Origin: an uncultured Amphritea sp.
Lineage (GTDB): Bacteria > Pseudomonadota > Gammaproteobacteria > Pseudomonadales > Balneatricaceae
Direction: 5' to 3'
Assembly (NCBI RefSeq): GCF_937127095.1
Contig: NZ_CAKZLP010000066.1
Coordinates: 107,209-171,208, forward strand
Length of the DNA stretch: 64,000 bases
Both the position numbers and the translations under genes were made by a program. Of this stretch, positions 8,913 through 17,441 are shown in pieces; position 1 is the first letter of the stretch, and every line of letters starts with the position of its first letter. A model generated the notes under the pieces. That model had not been told where the DNA came from. It saw nothing but the letters and a program-made list of their open reading frames with translations, and made no database searches.

Positions 8913-11342
8913 ATGGCACCACTCGAGAATGATAAAGAGATCACTACCACTACCTTGCCGGTTTTGCCGCTGCGCGATGTTGTTATTTACCCTCATATGG
9001 TGATCCCGCTGTTCGTCGGCCGAGAAAAATCGATTCAGGCCCTCGAAGCAGCGATGCTGCAGGATAAAGAGATTCTGCTGATTGCACAGAAAAATGCCTC
9101 TGATGATGAACCTGACGGTGGTGATCTGTTCTCTATCGGCACCGTCGCCAGTGTGCTGCAGATGCTGAAACTACCGGATGGTACTGTCAAAGTGCTGGTA
9201 GAGGGCGATTACCGTGCTCGTATAGAGAAGCTGCATACCACTGAAGCTCACTTCACCGCAGATGTGACTATTCTGCCGATCAGTGAGGTCAGTGACAGTG
9301 AAGCGGATATTTATAAACGCACTGCACTGGATCAGTTTGAACGTTTCGTTCAGGTGAACAAAAAGATTCCCGCTGAGGTTTTGACCTCCCTGGGCTCGAT
9401 TGATGAGATTGGCCGTCTGGCTGATACCATCGCTGCGCATATGTCTCTTAAGCTGGATGAAAAACAGAAAATTCTGGAAATTCTGGACGATAAGCTGCGT
9501 CTGGAACACCTGATGGCGCTGATGGAATCTGAGATTGATCTGGTTGAGGTTGAAAAGCGGATCCGTGGCCGGGTTAAGAAACAGATGGAGAAAAGCCAGC
9601 GCGAGTACTATCTGAATGAGCAAATGAAAGCGATTCAGAAAGAGCTGGGTGACCTGGATGAAAACGGTACGACTGATATCGAAGAGCTGAAAAAGCGCAT
9701 CGATGCAGCCGGTATGCCTAAGGAAGCGCTGGATAAAACTCTCAACGAATACAATAAGTTGAAGATGATGTCTCCAATGTCAGCGGAAGCGACCGTGGTG
9801 CGTGGTTATATCGACTGGATGTTGCAGATTCCCTGGTCGAAACGTTCTAAGCTGCGTCATGATATGAAGCGAGCTGAGTCGATTCTTAATGAAGATCATT
9901 ATGGCCTTGAAGAGGTTAAAGACCGCATTCTTGAATACCTGGCAGTACAACGCCGGGTGCGTAAGCTGAAAGGTCCTATCCTCTGTCTGGTGGGTCCTCC
10001 GGGTGTGGGTAAAACCTCATTGGGACAGTCTATTGCCCGGGCGACGAACCGTGAGTATGTGAGAATGGCTCTGGGTGGTGTCAGAGATGAGGCAGAAATT
10101 CGCGGACATCGACGCACTTATATCGGTTCGATGCCGGGTAAGCTGATTCAGAAGATGTCTAAAGTGGGTGTTAAAAACCCTCTGTTCCTGCTCGACGAGA
10201 TCGACAAAATGGGTATGGATCAGCGCGGTGATCCTGCTTCGGCGCTGCTGGAGGTGTTGGACCCTGAACAGAACAGTACTTTCAATGATCACTACCTGGA
10301 GGTCGATTACGATCTGTCTGATGTGATGTTTGTTTGTACCTCTAACTCGATGAATATTCCAGGCCCGTTGCTAGACCGTCTGGAGATCATTCGCATCCCC
10401 GGTTATACCGAAGATGAAAAGTTAAATATTGCTCGCAAATATCTGATTCCTAAGCAGATTAAGACTAACGGTCTGAAAGCGAACGAGCTGGTAATTGCCG
10501 ATGAAGCGGTGACCGATCTGATCCGCTACTACACCCGTGAAGCGGGTGTGCGGGGGCTGGAGCGGGAGCTCGCGAAGATCTGTCGTAAGGTAATTAAAGA
10601 GATCGCTCTGAGTGAGGATAAGAACGTTTCAATCGTCGCCAATAGCGAAAATCTTGAGCATTATTCCGGTGTTCGCAAGTGTAACTTCGGTGTGGCAGAA
10701 GAGGAGGATCGTATTGGTCAGGTTACTGGCCTTGCATGGACGTCGGTTGGTGGTGATATTCTGACTATCGAATCAGCGGTTGTGCCTGGTAAAGGACGCC
10801 AGATTCGAACTGGCTCTCTGGGCGAGGTGATGCAGGAATCGATTCAGGCGGCGATGACGGTGGTGAGAAGCCGTGCTGAGTCTCTGGGTATTAATCCGGA
10901 TTTTCATGAAGAGAGCGATATTCATATCCATGTTCCTGAAGGTGCGACACCAAAAGATGGACCAAGTGCTGGTATCGGGATGTGTACTGCATTAGTATCT
11001 GTGCTCACTGGTATTCCGGTGCGTTCTGATGTGGCAATGACCGGGGAGATCACTCTGCGTGGACAGGTTCTGCCTATCGGAGGGTTGAAAGAGAAGTTGC
11101 TGGCAGCGCATCGCGGTGGAATTAAAACAGTGATTATTCCGGATGAGAATAAGCGAGATCTGAAAGAAATTCCTGAGAATATCAAAGCAGACCTTAAAAT
11201 TTGTCCGGTAAAATGGATCGATGAGGTATTGCAAATTGCTCTGAAATACAGTCCGGAACCCCTGACTGAGGAGCAAAAGGCAAGCTTTTCTGAGAAGAAA
11301 AAGCAAGCAAAAAATGAGCGGGGACAAATAAAACCGCATTAA
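8913..11342 (+). CDS. lon: ATP-dependent Lon protease
   Basis: Cytosolic AAA+ serine protease for misfolded and short-lived regulatory proteins. The 809-residue product has the N-terminal LON substrate-binding domain starting at LPVLPLRDVVIYPHM, a coiled region around KQMEKSQREYYLNEQMKAI, the Walker A GPPGVGKT at about 361-368, Walker B LFLLDEIDKM, and the C-terminal protease domain with the Ser-Lys dyad: Ser685 in PKDGPSAG and Lys728 in LKEKLL. The start ATG has GGAGTAAGG upstream. Its sigma-32 promoter is visible and hupB follows, as in E. coli and Pseudomonas. clpX is not immediately upstream here; nfuA is. Confidence 0.98.
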   Translation: MAPLENDKEITTTTLPVLPLRDVVIYPHMVIPLFVGREKSIQALEAAMLQDKEILLIAQKNASDDEPDGGDLFSIGTVASVLQMLKLPDGTVKVLVEGDYRARIEKLHTTEAHFTADVTILPISEVSDSEADIYKRTALDQFERFVQVNKKIPAEVLTSLGSIDEIGRLADTIAAHMSLKLDEKQKILEILDDKLRLEHLMALMESEIDLVEVEKRIRGRVKKQMEKSQREYYLNEQMKAIQKELGDLDENGTTDIEELKKRIDAAGMPKEALDKTLNEYNKLKMMSPMSAEATVVRGYIDWMLQIPWSKRSKLRHDMKRAESILNEDHYGLEEVKDRILEYLAVQRRVRKLKGPILCLVGPPGVGKTSLGQSIARATNREYVRMALGGVRDEAEIRGHRRTYIGSMPGKLIQKMSKVGVKNPLFLLDEIDKMGMDQRGDPASALLEVLDPEQNSTFNDHYLEVDYDLSDVMFVCTSNSMNIPGPLLDRLEIIRIPGYTEDEKLNIARKYLIPKQIKTNGLKANELVIADEAVTDLIRYYTREAGVRGLERELAKICRKVIKEIALSEDKNVSIVANSENLEHYSGVRKCNFGVAEEEDRIGQVTGLAWTSVGGDILTIESAVVPGKGRQIRTGSLGEVMQESIQAAMTVVRSRAESLGINPDFHEESDIHIHVPEGATPKDGPSAGIGMCTALVSVLTGIPVRSDVAMTGEITLRGQVLPIGGLKEKLLAAHRGGIKTVIIPDENKRDLKEIPENIKADLKICPVKWIDEVLQIALKYSPEPLTEEQKASFSEKKKQAKNERGQIKPH

Positions 11343-11354
11343 CACGAAATAGTG

Positions 11355-11391
11355 GCAAATCAGGCTGCAACCCGCTTGACACCTGATTTGC
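11355..11391. repeat. 10-bp perfect inverted repeat around the hupB -35 box
   Basis: GCAAATCAGG (11355-11364) and CCTGATTTGC (11382-11391) are perfect inverted copies separated by 17 nt. The -35 hexamer lies in the loop and the right arm fills the promoter spacer. No T-run follows, so this is not a normal terminator for lon. Operator or attenuator roles are possible. Confidence 0.8.
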
Positions 11392-11405
11392 AGGCTTGGT
11401 ATAAA
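11376..11405 (+). promoter_or_regulatory. Sigma-70 promoter of hupB
   Basis: TTGACA at 11376-11381 and TATAAA at 11400-11405 lie 18 bp apart, with TG one base before the -10 box (extended -10). It sits in the lon-hupB gap, 65 bp before the hupB start. A strong separate promoter for hupB downstream of lon is expected from the family's high expression. Confidence 0.8.
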
Positions 11406-11469
11406 TTGTCCGTCAACTTACTGGGCATGGGCTACAGAATATAAAAATGATTCATATAAGGGGAACAAT

Positions 11470-11745
11470 GTGAATAAATCTGAACTAATCGACGCAATCG
11501 CAGCATCTGCGGATATTCCAAAGGCCGCTGCTGGTCGCGCACTGGACGCTACACTGGAATCTATTTCCGGCGCTCTGCAAAAGGGTGACTCTGTTGCTCT
11601 GGTAGGCTTCGGTACTTTTGGTGTTAAAGAGCGTGCTGCGCGTACTGGTCGTAATCCTCAGACTGGTCAGCCAATCCAGATCGCTGCTGCGACTCTGCCA
11701 ACTTTCAAGCCTGGTAAGGCTCTGAAAGACGCTGTCAACAAGTAA
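11470..11745 (+). CDS. hupB: DNA-binding protein HU-beta
   Basis: Small nucleoid-associated protein that bends and compacts DNA. The 91-residue product has the full HU fold: MNKSELIDAIAASADI at the N-terminus, the GFGTFGVKERAARTGRNPQTG beta-arm with the conserved RNPQTG tip, and PTFKPGKALKDAVN at the C-terminus. The start is GTG at 11470. The overlapping ATG at 11468 is followed at once by a stop codon, and AGGGGA is well spaced for the GTG. It follows lon and precedes tRNA-Asp and ppiD. Confidence 0.97.
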   Translation: MNKSELIDAIAASADIPKAAAGRALDATLESISGALQKGDSVALVGFGTFGVKERAARTGRNPQTGQPIQIAAATLPTFKPGKALKDAVNK

Positions 11746-11750
11746 TAAAA

Positions 11751-11780
11751 GCTAGCGCCTGATCCGAAAGGATCGCTGGC
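11751..11780. repeat. Hairpin between hupB and tRNA-Asp
   Basis: A compound stem-loop: outer arms GCTAGC/GCTGGC, a small left bulge, inner arms GATCC/GGATC and a GAAA tetraloop. There is no T-run. It may protect the hupB mRNA 3' end or guide processing of a hupB-tRNA transcript. Confidence 0.6.
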
Positions 11781-11784
11781 ACCC

Positions 11785-11861
11785 GGAGCGGTAGTTCAGT
11801 TGGTTAGAATACCTGCCTGTCACGCAGGGGGTCGCGGGTTCGAGTCCCGTCCGTTCCGCCA
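11785..11861 (+). tRNA. tRNA-Asp (anticodon GTC)
   Basis: A complete 77-nt cloverleaf with encoded CCA. The acceptor arms are GGAGCGG/CCGTTCC, the anticodon stem CCTGC/GCAGG encloses a CTGTCAC loop with GTC at 11819-11821, and the T arm is GCGGG-TTCGAGT-CCCGT. The discriminator is G and CCA is at 11859-11861. It lies 39 bp after hupB on the same strand and may be co-transcribed. Confidence 0.97.
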
Positions 11862-11871
11862 AATGTGAGAT

Positions 11872-11897
11872 CGCTGACCATTATTGTCAGTGTTTTT
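11872..11897 (+). terminator. Terminator after tRNA-Asp
   Basis: Seven-bp stem CGCTGAC/GTCAGTG (one G-T pair) with a 7-nt loop, followed by five T, 10 nt after the tRNA CCA. Confidence 0.7.
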
Positions 11898-11944
11898 CTG
11901 GGTAACGGTAACCAGCAACCATGGTTCCGTACTGCCAAACATAT

Positions 11945-11979
11945 AAAAGGCGCATCCTGTCAGGGATGCGCCTTTTTTT
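11945..11979 (+). terminator. Second strong terminator before ppiD
   Basis: Perfect GGCGCATCC/GGATGCGCC stem with a 5-nt loop, flanked by an A-run and seven T. It isolates the hupB/tRNA unit from ppiD. Confidence 0.92.
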
Positions 11980-12014
11980 CTATTTGTACACTACCTTAGA
12001 GGCCAAGAGGCATC

Positions 12015-13895
12015 ATGCTTCAGAATATCCGAGATAACTCCCAGGGAATCGTCGCCAAGATCATTGTTGGTCTTATCGTCGTCACCTTTGCACTGTTTGG
12101 GGTGGAGTCCCTGGTCAGCCTGACCTCAGGTTCAAACGCCCCTGCAACGGTTAACGGTGTCGAAATTAGTGAGCGCGATCTGTTGCAGGGCGCTGACCTG
12201 CAACGTCGTCAGCTGTTGGCACAGATGGGCGAAAATGCTGATCCAACCCTGCTGGATGATAATCTTATTCGTAAGGCTACGCTGGATAACCTGATTCAAC
12301 AGGAGATTCTGGTGCAGTCTGCGGCTAATCAGGATATGGCTATCGCTGATCAGGTGCTGGATCAGATGATCATCAACACCCAGGATTTCAAAGTGGATGG
12401 CGTTTTCAATCCAGACCAGTACCAGGCGGTACTGCGGAATGCGGGTCTGACGCCGATGATGTATAAAGACCTGTTGCGCAAAGAGAGTCTGATCGACTAC
12501 GAGCGTTCGGGTTATATGCTTTCTGCATTCGTTCTCAATGACGAAGCTGAGAGAATCATTAAACTGGATCGTGAAACCCGTGACCTTGCCTATGTGAAGG
12601 TCGGTTTGCAGGATTACATGAAAGATGTAGCGCTTACACCTGCGGATCTGACCGCATACTACGATGCGCATCAGCAGGACTTTATGACCGAAGAACAGGT
12701 GGCTATCGAATACCTGTTAGTCAATAAAGCGGATCTGCTGAAAGAGGTAAGTGTGGACGATGCTGAGCTACAGGCTCAGTTTGATCAGCTGAAAGCTGCA
12801 TTCAGATCTGAAGAGCAGCGGACCGTATCCCACATCATGATCGAAGTATCGGATACAGTTGATGATGCCGCTGCCCTGGCGAAAGCTCAGGCGTTGGAAA
12901 AGCAACTGGCCGCAGGTGAAGATTTCGCTGCACTGGCTCAGTCTGAATCGGATGATCCGGGTTCCGCTTCTGTCGGTGGTAATCTGGGTGTCTATCAGAA
13001 GGGGATGCTGGATGGTCCGTTTGAACAGGCTGTTTACTCGCTGAATGCTGGAGAGGTATCAGAGCCTGTGCGAACTGCATTTGGTTATCACATCATCAAA
13101 CTGACCGGTCTGTCCGAGTCTGAGGCCCCGGTGTTCGACGAGGTCAGGGATCAGCTGATCGCTGAGCAGATGGACAACAAAGTTGAGCAGATCTACGTTG
13201 AGCGGGTCGGGCAACTGACCGATCTGGCATTCTCTTCCGGAGATCTGCAGGAACCGGCTGCAGAGTTGAAGCTGAATATTGTTGCAGCGGAACCTTTTAG
13301 TCGTAAAGGTGGTAATGATGACATTACCGCTAATCCACGGGTTGTTCGTGCAGCGTTCAACGAAGAGCTGATTCGCGATAGTCTGAACAGTGATCCGATT
13401 GAGCTGGATTCCGGCCGGACTCTGGTGTTGCGTATTAAGGAGCATATCCGTCCCCGTCAGTTGAGTGAAGAGGAAGTTAAACCTCAGATCACTGAGATCC
13501 TGACGTTGCAGAAAGCGGGCGAAGCGCTACAAGCTTCTCTGGAATCAGAACTTGAAAAACTGCAGCAGGGTGGTGAGCGCAGTGCGATCAATGGCGCTGA
13601 GTGGCAAACTGCAGACGCAGTAGGTCGTGCCGACCGCAGCCAGCCTGTGGATGTCATGGCTGCAGCGTTTAAGCTGCCAGAGCCTGTTCAGGGTGCTTCT
13701 TATAGTCTGATTAAACTGAATGATGGCTCTCAGGCTATCGTTGCTGTGACTGCAGTGAACGAGCCAGACCTGTCAGCTGTGGCTGCTGAAGAGAAAGAGG
13801 CGATGCGCAACATCCTCAGTCAGCGTTCAGGTCAGTTTGACTACCAGGCGATGATGGAAGCGCGTAAAAACGCTGCGGAAGTCGAAAGGCTCTAA
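12015..13895 (+). CDS. ppiD: Peptidyl-prolyl cis-trans isomerase/chaperone PpiD
   Basis: Membrane-anchored periplasmic chaperone at the SecYEG exit. The 626-residue product has a short cytosolic N-terminus and one membrane anchor (about residues 16-36, IIVGLIVVTFALFGV). A SurA_N-like chaperone region follows, then one parvulin domain around residues 265-365 (VSHIMIEV ... GEDFAALAQSESDDPGSASVGG ... AFGYHIIKL) and a C-terminal chaperone segment. The length matches E. coli PpiD (623). It has its own transcription unit between two terminators. In E. coli and Pseudomonas it also follows hupB. Confidence 0.95.
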   Translation: MLQNIRDNSQGIVAKIIVGLIVVTFALFGVESLVSLTSGSNAPATVNGVEISERDLLQGADLQRRQLLAQMGENADPTLLDDNLIRKATLDNLIQQEILVQSAANQDMAIADQVLDQMIINTQDFKVDGVFNPDQYQAVLRNAGLTPMMYKDLLRKESLIDYERSGYMLSAFVLNDEAERIIKLDRETRDLAYVKVGLQDYMKDVALTPADLTAYYDAHQQDFMTEEQVAIEYLLVNKADLLKEVSVDDAELQAQFDQLKAAFRSEEQRTVSHIMIEVSDTVDDAAALAKAQALEKQLAAGEDFAALAQSESDDPGSASVGGNLGVYQKGMLDGPFEQAVYSLNAGEVSEPVRTAFGYHIIKLTGLSESEAPVFDEVRDQLIAEQMDNKVEQIYVERVGQLTDLAFSSGDLQEPAAELKLNIVAAEPFSRKGGNDDITANPRVVRAAFNEELIRDSLNSDPIELDSGRTLVLRIKEHIRPRQLSEEEVKPQITEILTLQKAGEALQASLESELEKLQQGGERSAINGAEWQTADAVGRADRSQPVDVMAAAFKLPEPVQGASYSLIKLNDGSQAIVAVTAVNEPDLSAVAAEEKEAMRNILSQRSGQFDYQAMMEARKNAAEVERL

Positions 13896-13917
13896 TCGCT
13901 TTGTTTTAAGTTCAAAT

Positions 13918-13945
13918 AAAAAAGGCTGCTGATGCAGTCTTTTTT
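13918..13945 (+). terminator. Terminator after ppiD
   Basis: Stem AAGGCTGC/GCAGTCTT with a TGAT loop, A-run before and T-run after. Confidence 0.85.
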
Positions 13946-14152
13946 ATTGCTGTCATCGGGGTGTTAAATCCCTGCGTTACAACCCTGACTTAATTGTGTA
14001 ATATTCATCCTGTGCCAGGGAGATCAGAAGGCAGCCACAGGCTATGGAAGGTGTTTTTAAGTCCTGCAGTATTCAATAGTTCAGCTCAATCCAGAGTTTG
14101 CTCAGTTCGGGCGCTGAATTCTGGTGATTCTATGTTGGCCTTAGCTGACTTA

Positions 14153-14183
14153 TTGAAGCGGGGTCTGTGTTCTTAGATATAAT
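14153..14183 (+). promoter_or_regulatory. Candidate sigma-70 promoter of the glycosyltransferase cassette
   Basis: TTGAAG at 14153-14158 and a perfect TATAAT at 14178-14183 with a rather long 19-bp spacer. Transcription would start near 14190. That leaves a leader of about 56 nt to the ATG at 14246 but only about 11 nt to the ATG at 14201, which favours the later start. Confidence 0.5.
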
Positions 14184-14245
14184 CGCCTATTGGCATAGAT
14201 ATGTATCGTCGTAAACTGCTTATATACAGGGAGTATTTCAAGCAA

Positions 14246-15313
14246 ATGGAAAGCATTAGCAGCATTTCAGCAGGCAAAAACACAGCGCTATATAATGTGG
14301 CAAGTCAAACAGCGCTCGTATTAGAAACGAATAACCTGCGCGGTGGTGAAAGTTTTGAGCAGGTCGTGAGCAGCCTGAAGCGGGTGACCGGACTACTGGC
14401 CCAGCAAAGCATTCCACTGGTGGCTCTTGCGCAAATAGTCATTACACACGATGGTTTGGATGAGCCTTCCTGTAAGGTTCTCGAAGATATCGCCGGGCAT
14501 CAGATTGATTTCGTGCTGATTGATTCAGGTACGGGCTACTATCATGCTAAGAATGCAGGGTTTACTGCCACGGATCCAGAACGCTGTAAATGGGTTGTTT
14601 TTGCTGATGCGGATTGTGTGCCAGCAGCAGACTGGTTAGCTGAGCTGCTGTTTCCGTTTATCGAGGATGATACTCTTGCCGCAGTGGCGGGCCGTACCAG
14701 CTATGCACCTAATCTTGCTGGCACAGCACTGACAACACTTGATTTTATGTATTTTCCAAGCCCTTTGGCAGAGGGGGCTACACGTAATTTCTACGCCAAT
14801 AACGTTGTTTTTCGCCGTGATATTTTTGCTGAATATCATTACCAGAACCTAGACAGTGTCTATCGGGCGCATTGTCAGGTTCTCGGTCTGCAGCTGCAAT
14901 CACAGGGTATCCCGCTACATTACGCGGCTAAAGCGCATACCGTTCATCGCTTTCCTGACAGTTTGGGCGACATACTTAAACTGAGGTGGCTGCGGGGGCA
15001 GGATACTCATGGGCTTACACCATTCCTGGTAAAAAGCTACATGCCTGCAAAGTTGCAATGGTTGTCGCGAAGTGGCCCTATCGGACCGTTATCTGTTTTG
15101 TTTGCCCGATTAGGTTATAGCATGCGCGCCCTGAATCACCAGAATCTGCCGCCGCTATATGGGCCTCGCTGGTTGGCGGCAGTCCTCTTAATTATCTGCT
15201 TTTCTGCTTTGGATATGACCGGCGCTCTGATGCGCGGTTTAGGCTTGCGTCTACCGCGAGGCAAAGACGGTGGTGACGTTCAGGCCTTGTCCTATCATGG
15301 GCCATCAAAATGA
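14246..15313 (+). CDS. Family 2 glycosyltransferase (GT-A fold) with C-terminal membrane segment
   Basis: Probable inverting sugar transferase using a nucleotide sugar at the inner face of the cytoplasmic membrane. In the 355-residue product the GT-A nucleotide-binding region is followed by the metal-binding DxD-type motif VVFADADC (Asp121-Ala-Asp123). A Trp-containing acceptor-site region (KLRWLRGQDTHG) comes later, then a hydrophobic segment near the C-terminus (WLAAVLLIICFSALDMTGAL). The ATG at 14246 has AGGGAG 12 nt upstream and agrees with the promoter; an in-frame ATG at 14201 is possible. It is the first gene of a three-gene cassette with a di-iron protein and a GT-B transferase. Donor and acceptor are unknown. 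Confidence 0.72.
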   Translation: MESISSISAGKNTALYNVASQTALVLETNNLRGGESFEQVVSSLKRVTGLLAQQSIPLVALAQIVITHDGLDEPSCKVLEDIAGHQIDFVLIDSGTGYYHAKNAGFTATDPERCKWVVFADADCVPAADWLAELLFPFIEDDTLAAVAGRTSYAPNLAGTALTTLDFMYFPSPLAEGATRNFYANNVVFRRDIFAEYHYQNLDSVYRAHCQVLGLQLQSQGIPLHYAAKAHTVHRFPDSLGDILKLRWLRGQDTHGLTPFLVKSYMPAKLQWLSRSGPIGPLSVLFARLGYSMRALNHQNLPPLYGPRWLAAVLLIICFSALDMTGALMRGLGLRLPRGKDGGDVQALSYHGPSK

Positions 15314-15382
15314 TCCTTAAGCAGCCTGTCATTGTTAGTCAGATTGACGCTTTTAAACTAGCAGAATTGGAGCGTGAGGCTT

Positions 15383-16120
15383 ATGAATATTGATACTTCA
15401 TCGCTTTTGCATACCCGCTTAGCCCCTCCAGTGTTGCGCGGATGGCCCCGTGTGCAGGCGCAATGGGTGAACTATATCAAGCGAGCTGCGCTGCGCCAGC
15501 TTCATGCCAGTAATGCGGGTGAGCGGCTGTTGCTGCGTATCTATCTTATTGGGGAACAAGCAACTGAGATAGCGCTGCAGCGTGAACTCGTCACCGAGCC
15601 TCCAGACTGGCTGGTGCGTCAAATGGATCAGCATTTAGCTGAAGAGCAGGAGCATGTCCGGGCGTTTGGTGCTGCACTGGCTGAACGTGGTGAGATCAAT
15701 GTTACCCAGCATCATGCGCAGCCAGACTGGCTAAGTCGCCGTAAAATAGCCCAATGGCATACGATAGCTCATCGCTATGAGGCGTCATTTGCCAGCGGCT
15801 TACTGGTGCCCGCCTTTGCCATCGGATTATGTGCGGAACAGATGGCGACGCGGGTGCTTGAGCGCCACCTACAATGGCTCAATCAACAGCCCGAATCAGA
15901 CCCTTTGCAGCCGCTATTGGTGCGCGTGCTGGCGGATGAGGGCAGACATGTGCAACTTTGCAGCGATACCTTAGCCCGTCTGCTAGAACCGCACGAGCAA
16001 CCGGCGTTTAGTAAGATGTTGGCTGAAATCCGTGCTATTGATCGCTCCTGGTCAGTAACTGGCGCCATTGGGCTTTTATTAATGGGTTTGGCGCTTCGCC
16101 TGTTGCCGCAAAGGAGTTAA
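15383..16120 (+). CDS. Ferritin-like four-helix di-iron protein of unknown substrate
   Basis: I do not recognise a named family. The 245-residue product carries a full carboxylate-bridged di-iron pattern: Glu58 (or Glu62) in GEQATE, Glu88-x-x-His91 in EEQEH, Glu152 in CAEQ, and Glu186-x-x-His189 in DEGRH. The spacing resembles COQ7/ferritin-like monooxygenases. The C-terminus ends in a hydrophobic stretch (GAIGLLLMGLALRLL), suggesting membrane contact. ATG 15383 is preferred to GTG 15374 because GGAG would lie too close to the latter. The gene lies between two glycosyltransferases with only 4 nt to the next gene. A hydroxylase or desaturase of the glycosylated product is a plausible but unproven role. 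Confidence 0.6.
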   Translation: MNIDTSSLLHTRLAPPVLRGWPRVQAQWVNYIKRAALRQLHASNAGERLLLRIYLIGEQATEIALQRELVTEPPDWLVRQMDQHLAEEQEHVRAFGAALAERGEINVTQHHAQPDWLSRRKIAQWHTIAHRYEASFASGLLVPAFAIGLCAEQMATRVLERHLQWLNQQPESDPLQPLLVRVLADEGRHVQLCSDTLARLLEPHEQPAFSKMLAEIRAIDRSWSVTGAIGLLLMGLALRLLPQRS

Positions 16121-16124
16121 GTGG

Positions 16125-17249
16125 ATGCGGATTGCGTATCTGGCCACTGCCGATGCCAGAGGTCACCTGATGCGGTCACAGTTGCTCACTCATGCACTGC
16201 AAGCTCGGGGAATCAACGTACAACTCATTACAACATCAGATGAGGGTCAGCGATTTTTAGCTGGCTTTGGTCTGACTGCGACCGTACTGTCGCGTCATTA
16301 CTCGGTGCAGTTCGATACCCAGCAAAATATGTTGCGTGATGCAACGGATGCTAATGTTGCAGGCTATATCTTTAACCCCAGGCGCATGGCTCGGGATATA
16401 TTCAAACTGCGCCATGTGCTGCGTGAAAATGACCTTATTCTTAATGACTCATTTCATCCCGCTCTGTTGTTTATGGGGTGTTTACCCATCTGGCGACACA
16501 AGGTGGTTCACATCTATGGTGCCAGCCTGCGGCAGGCGTTGGAAACTAACTTCAATGGACGCCTTCCCGATTTTATTGCGAGGTTATACAGCCATATTGT
16601 TTCATTCCAGATCAACCGTGCCGGAGCACGTCTGGAACATGATTTTGCTTATCCGCCCAAGGCAGAGAAAACCGGTGACAGTACTCGTATACCGACTCCG
16701 GTGGCAGTGGTAAAACCGGGAAATAATCAGTTTGAGCAAGGTTCAGCGCAAGTTGCGGTGTATCTCAATCCACACTTCTGTGATTCGGCTCTGGCCGCAG
16801 CATTGGAGCACGGCATTGCTGACGCAAACCTAACTACACACTTCGTTGGTGAAGGGATGGCCAGCCGGTCTGGCTGGGTGACCCAGGATACTGACTGGGT
16901 AACCCGCGCTGCCAGTAGTTCGATGATCATATCAGCACCGGGTATGGCCGCCTTATCGATAGCCCATGTTTATGATCGTCCTATCATACTGGTGCTGACA
17001 GATCAGCCTGAGCAGCAGCGAAACGCACAGCGAGCAAAAGAACTTGGCTTACGGCACCGTATTGTCGTTTGGCAGGGTGATTCAGCAACGTTTGCGGCCA
17101 GTATTTATGCCGCCTGCGTAGCTTTGTCTACAGATGTTGAGTTTGCTGTTACTGACAAGGCTGATAGTCGTGGTTATGACAGAGCGCTCAGACGGCTTGA
17201 TATCTGGCTGGACGAGCTTGTTACTCTGGGGTCCAGTGGCGGTGCATGA
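16125..17249 (+). CDS. GT-B fold glycosyltransferase (MurG/UDP-glycosyltransferase-like)
   Basis: A 374-residue protein of the two-Rossmann-domain type. The N-terminus MRIAYLATADARGHLMRSQLL has the Gly-His loop typical of MurG- and MGT-type enzymes, followed by HALQARGINVQLIT. In the C-terminal domain, APGMAALSIAHVYDRPIILVLTDQPEQQRNAQ has the layout of the donor-binding region (Gly-rich turn, then a Pro-x-Gln-rich loop). A membrane anchor is not obvious. AAGGAG lies 8 nt before the ATG, and the gap to the preceding di-iron gene is 4 nt, so they form one operon. No nucleotide-sugar or acceptor can be assigned. Confidence 0.68.
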   Translation: MRIAYLATADARGHLMRSQLLTHALQARGINVQLITTSDEGQRFLAGFGLTATVLSRHYSVQFDTQQNMLRDATDANVAGYIFNPRRMARDIFKLRHVLRENDLILNDSFHPALLFMGCLPIWRHKVVHIYGASLRQALETNFNGRLPDFIARLYSHIVSFQINRAGARLEHDFAYPPKAEKTGDSTRIPTPVAVVKPGNNQFEQGSAQVAVYLNPHFCDSALAAALEHGIADANLTTHFVGEGMASRSGWVTQDTDWVTRAASSSMIISAPGMAALSIAHVYDRPIILVLTDQPEQQRNAQRAKELGLRHRIVVWQGDSATFAASIYAACVALSTDVEFAVTDKADSRGYDRALRRLDIWLDELVTLGSSGGA

Positions 17250-17441
17250 TGAATGAATTGAGCAACCTGTCAGATATATGCAGTATTTCTTAAAGCCTCA
17301 GGTCTGAGTAAAGCTGATATTGTTTAACGGTTATCAGACATTTCGGATAACAACTGTGGCAGAGCTCTGGCCTGCAGATCTGCGGATTTCAATGACTTAA
17401 TCGGCACTCTGGCATTGGTCTGAGCAGTGTTATGAATGTGT

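Larger units (their letters stand above)
13896..14245. other. Non-coding gap between ppiD and the glycosyltransferase cassette
   Basis: This 350-bp gap holds the ppiD terminator at its left end and a candidate sigma-70 promoter (14153-14183) at its right end. The middle shows no convincing gene. It contains one GTTACAAC octamer at 13976-13983, the reverse complement of the GTTGTAAC core of E. coli Ter sites; its flanks do not match Ter. Confidence 0.6.

Noticed and set aside
13976..13983. GTTACAAC, the reverse complement of the E. coli Ter core GTTGTAAC, considered as a Ter site for the Tus-like protein
   Set aside because: Only the octamer matches; flanking positions do not fit Ter. An 8-mer is expected about twice by chance in both strands of 64 kb, and the site is about 38 kb from tus.
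14246..17249. Cassette as a recent transfer of foreign DNA
   Set aside because: Base composition by eye is close to that of neighbours and no repeats, integrase or transposase flank it, so recent transfer cannot be claimed.
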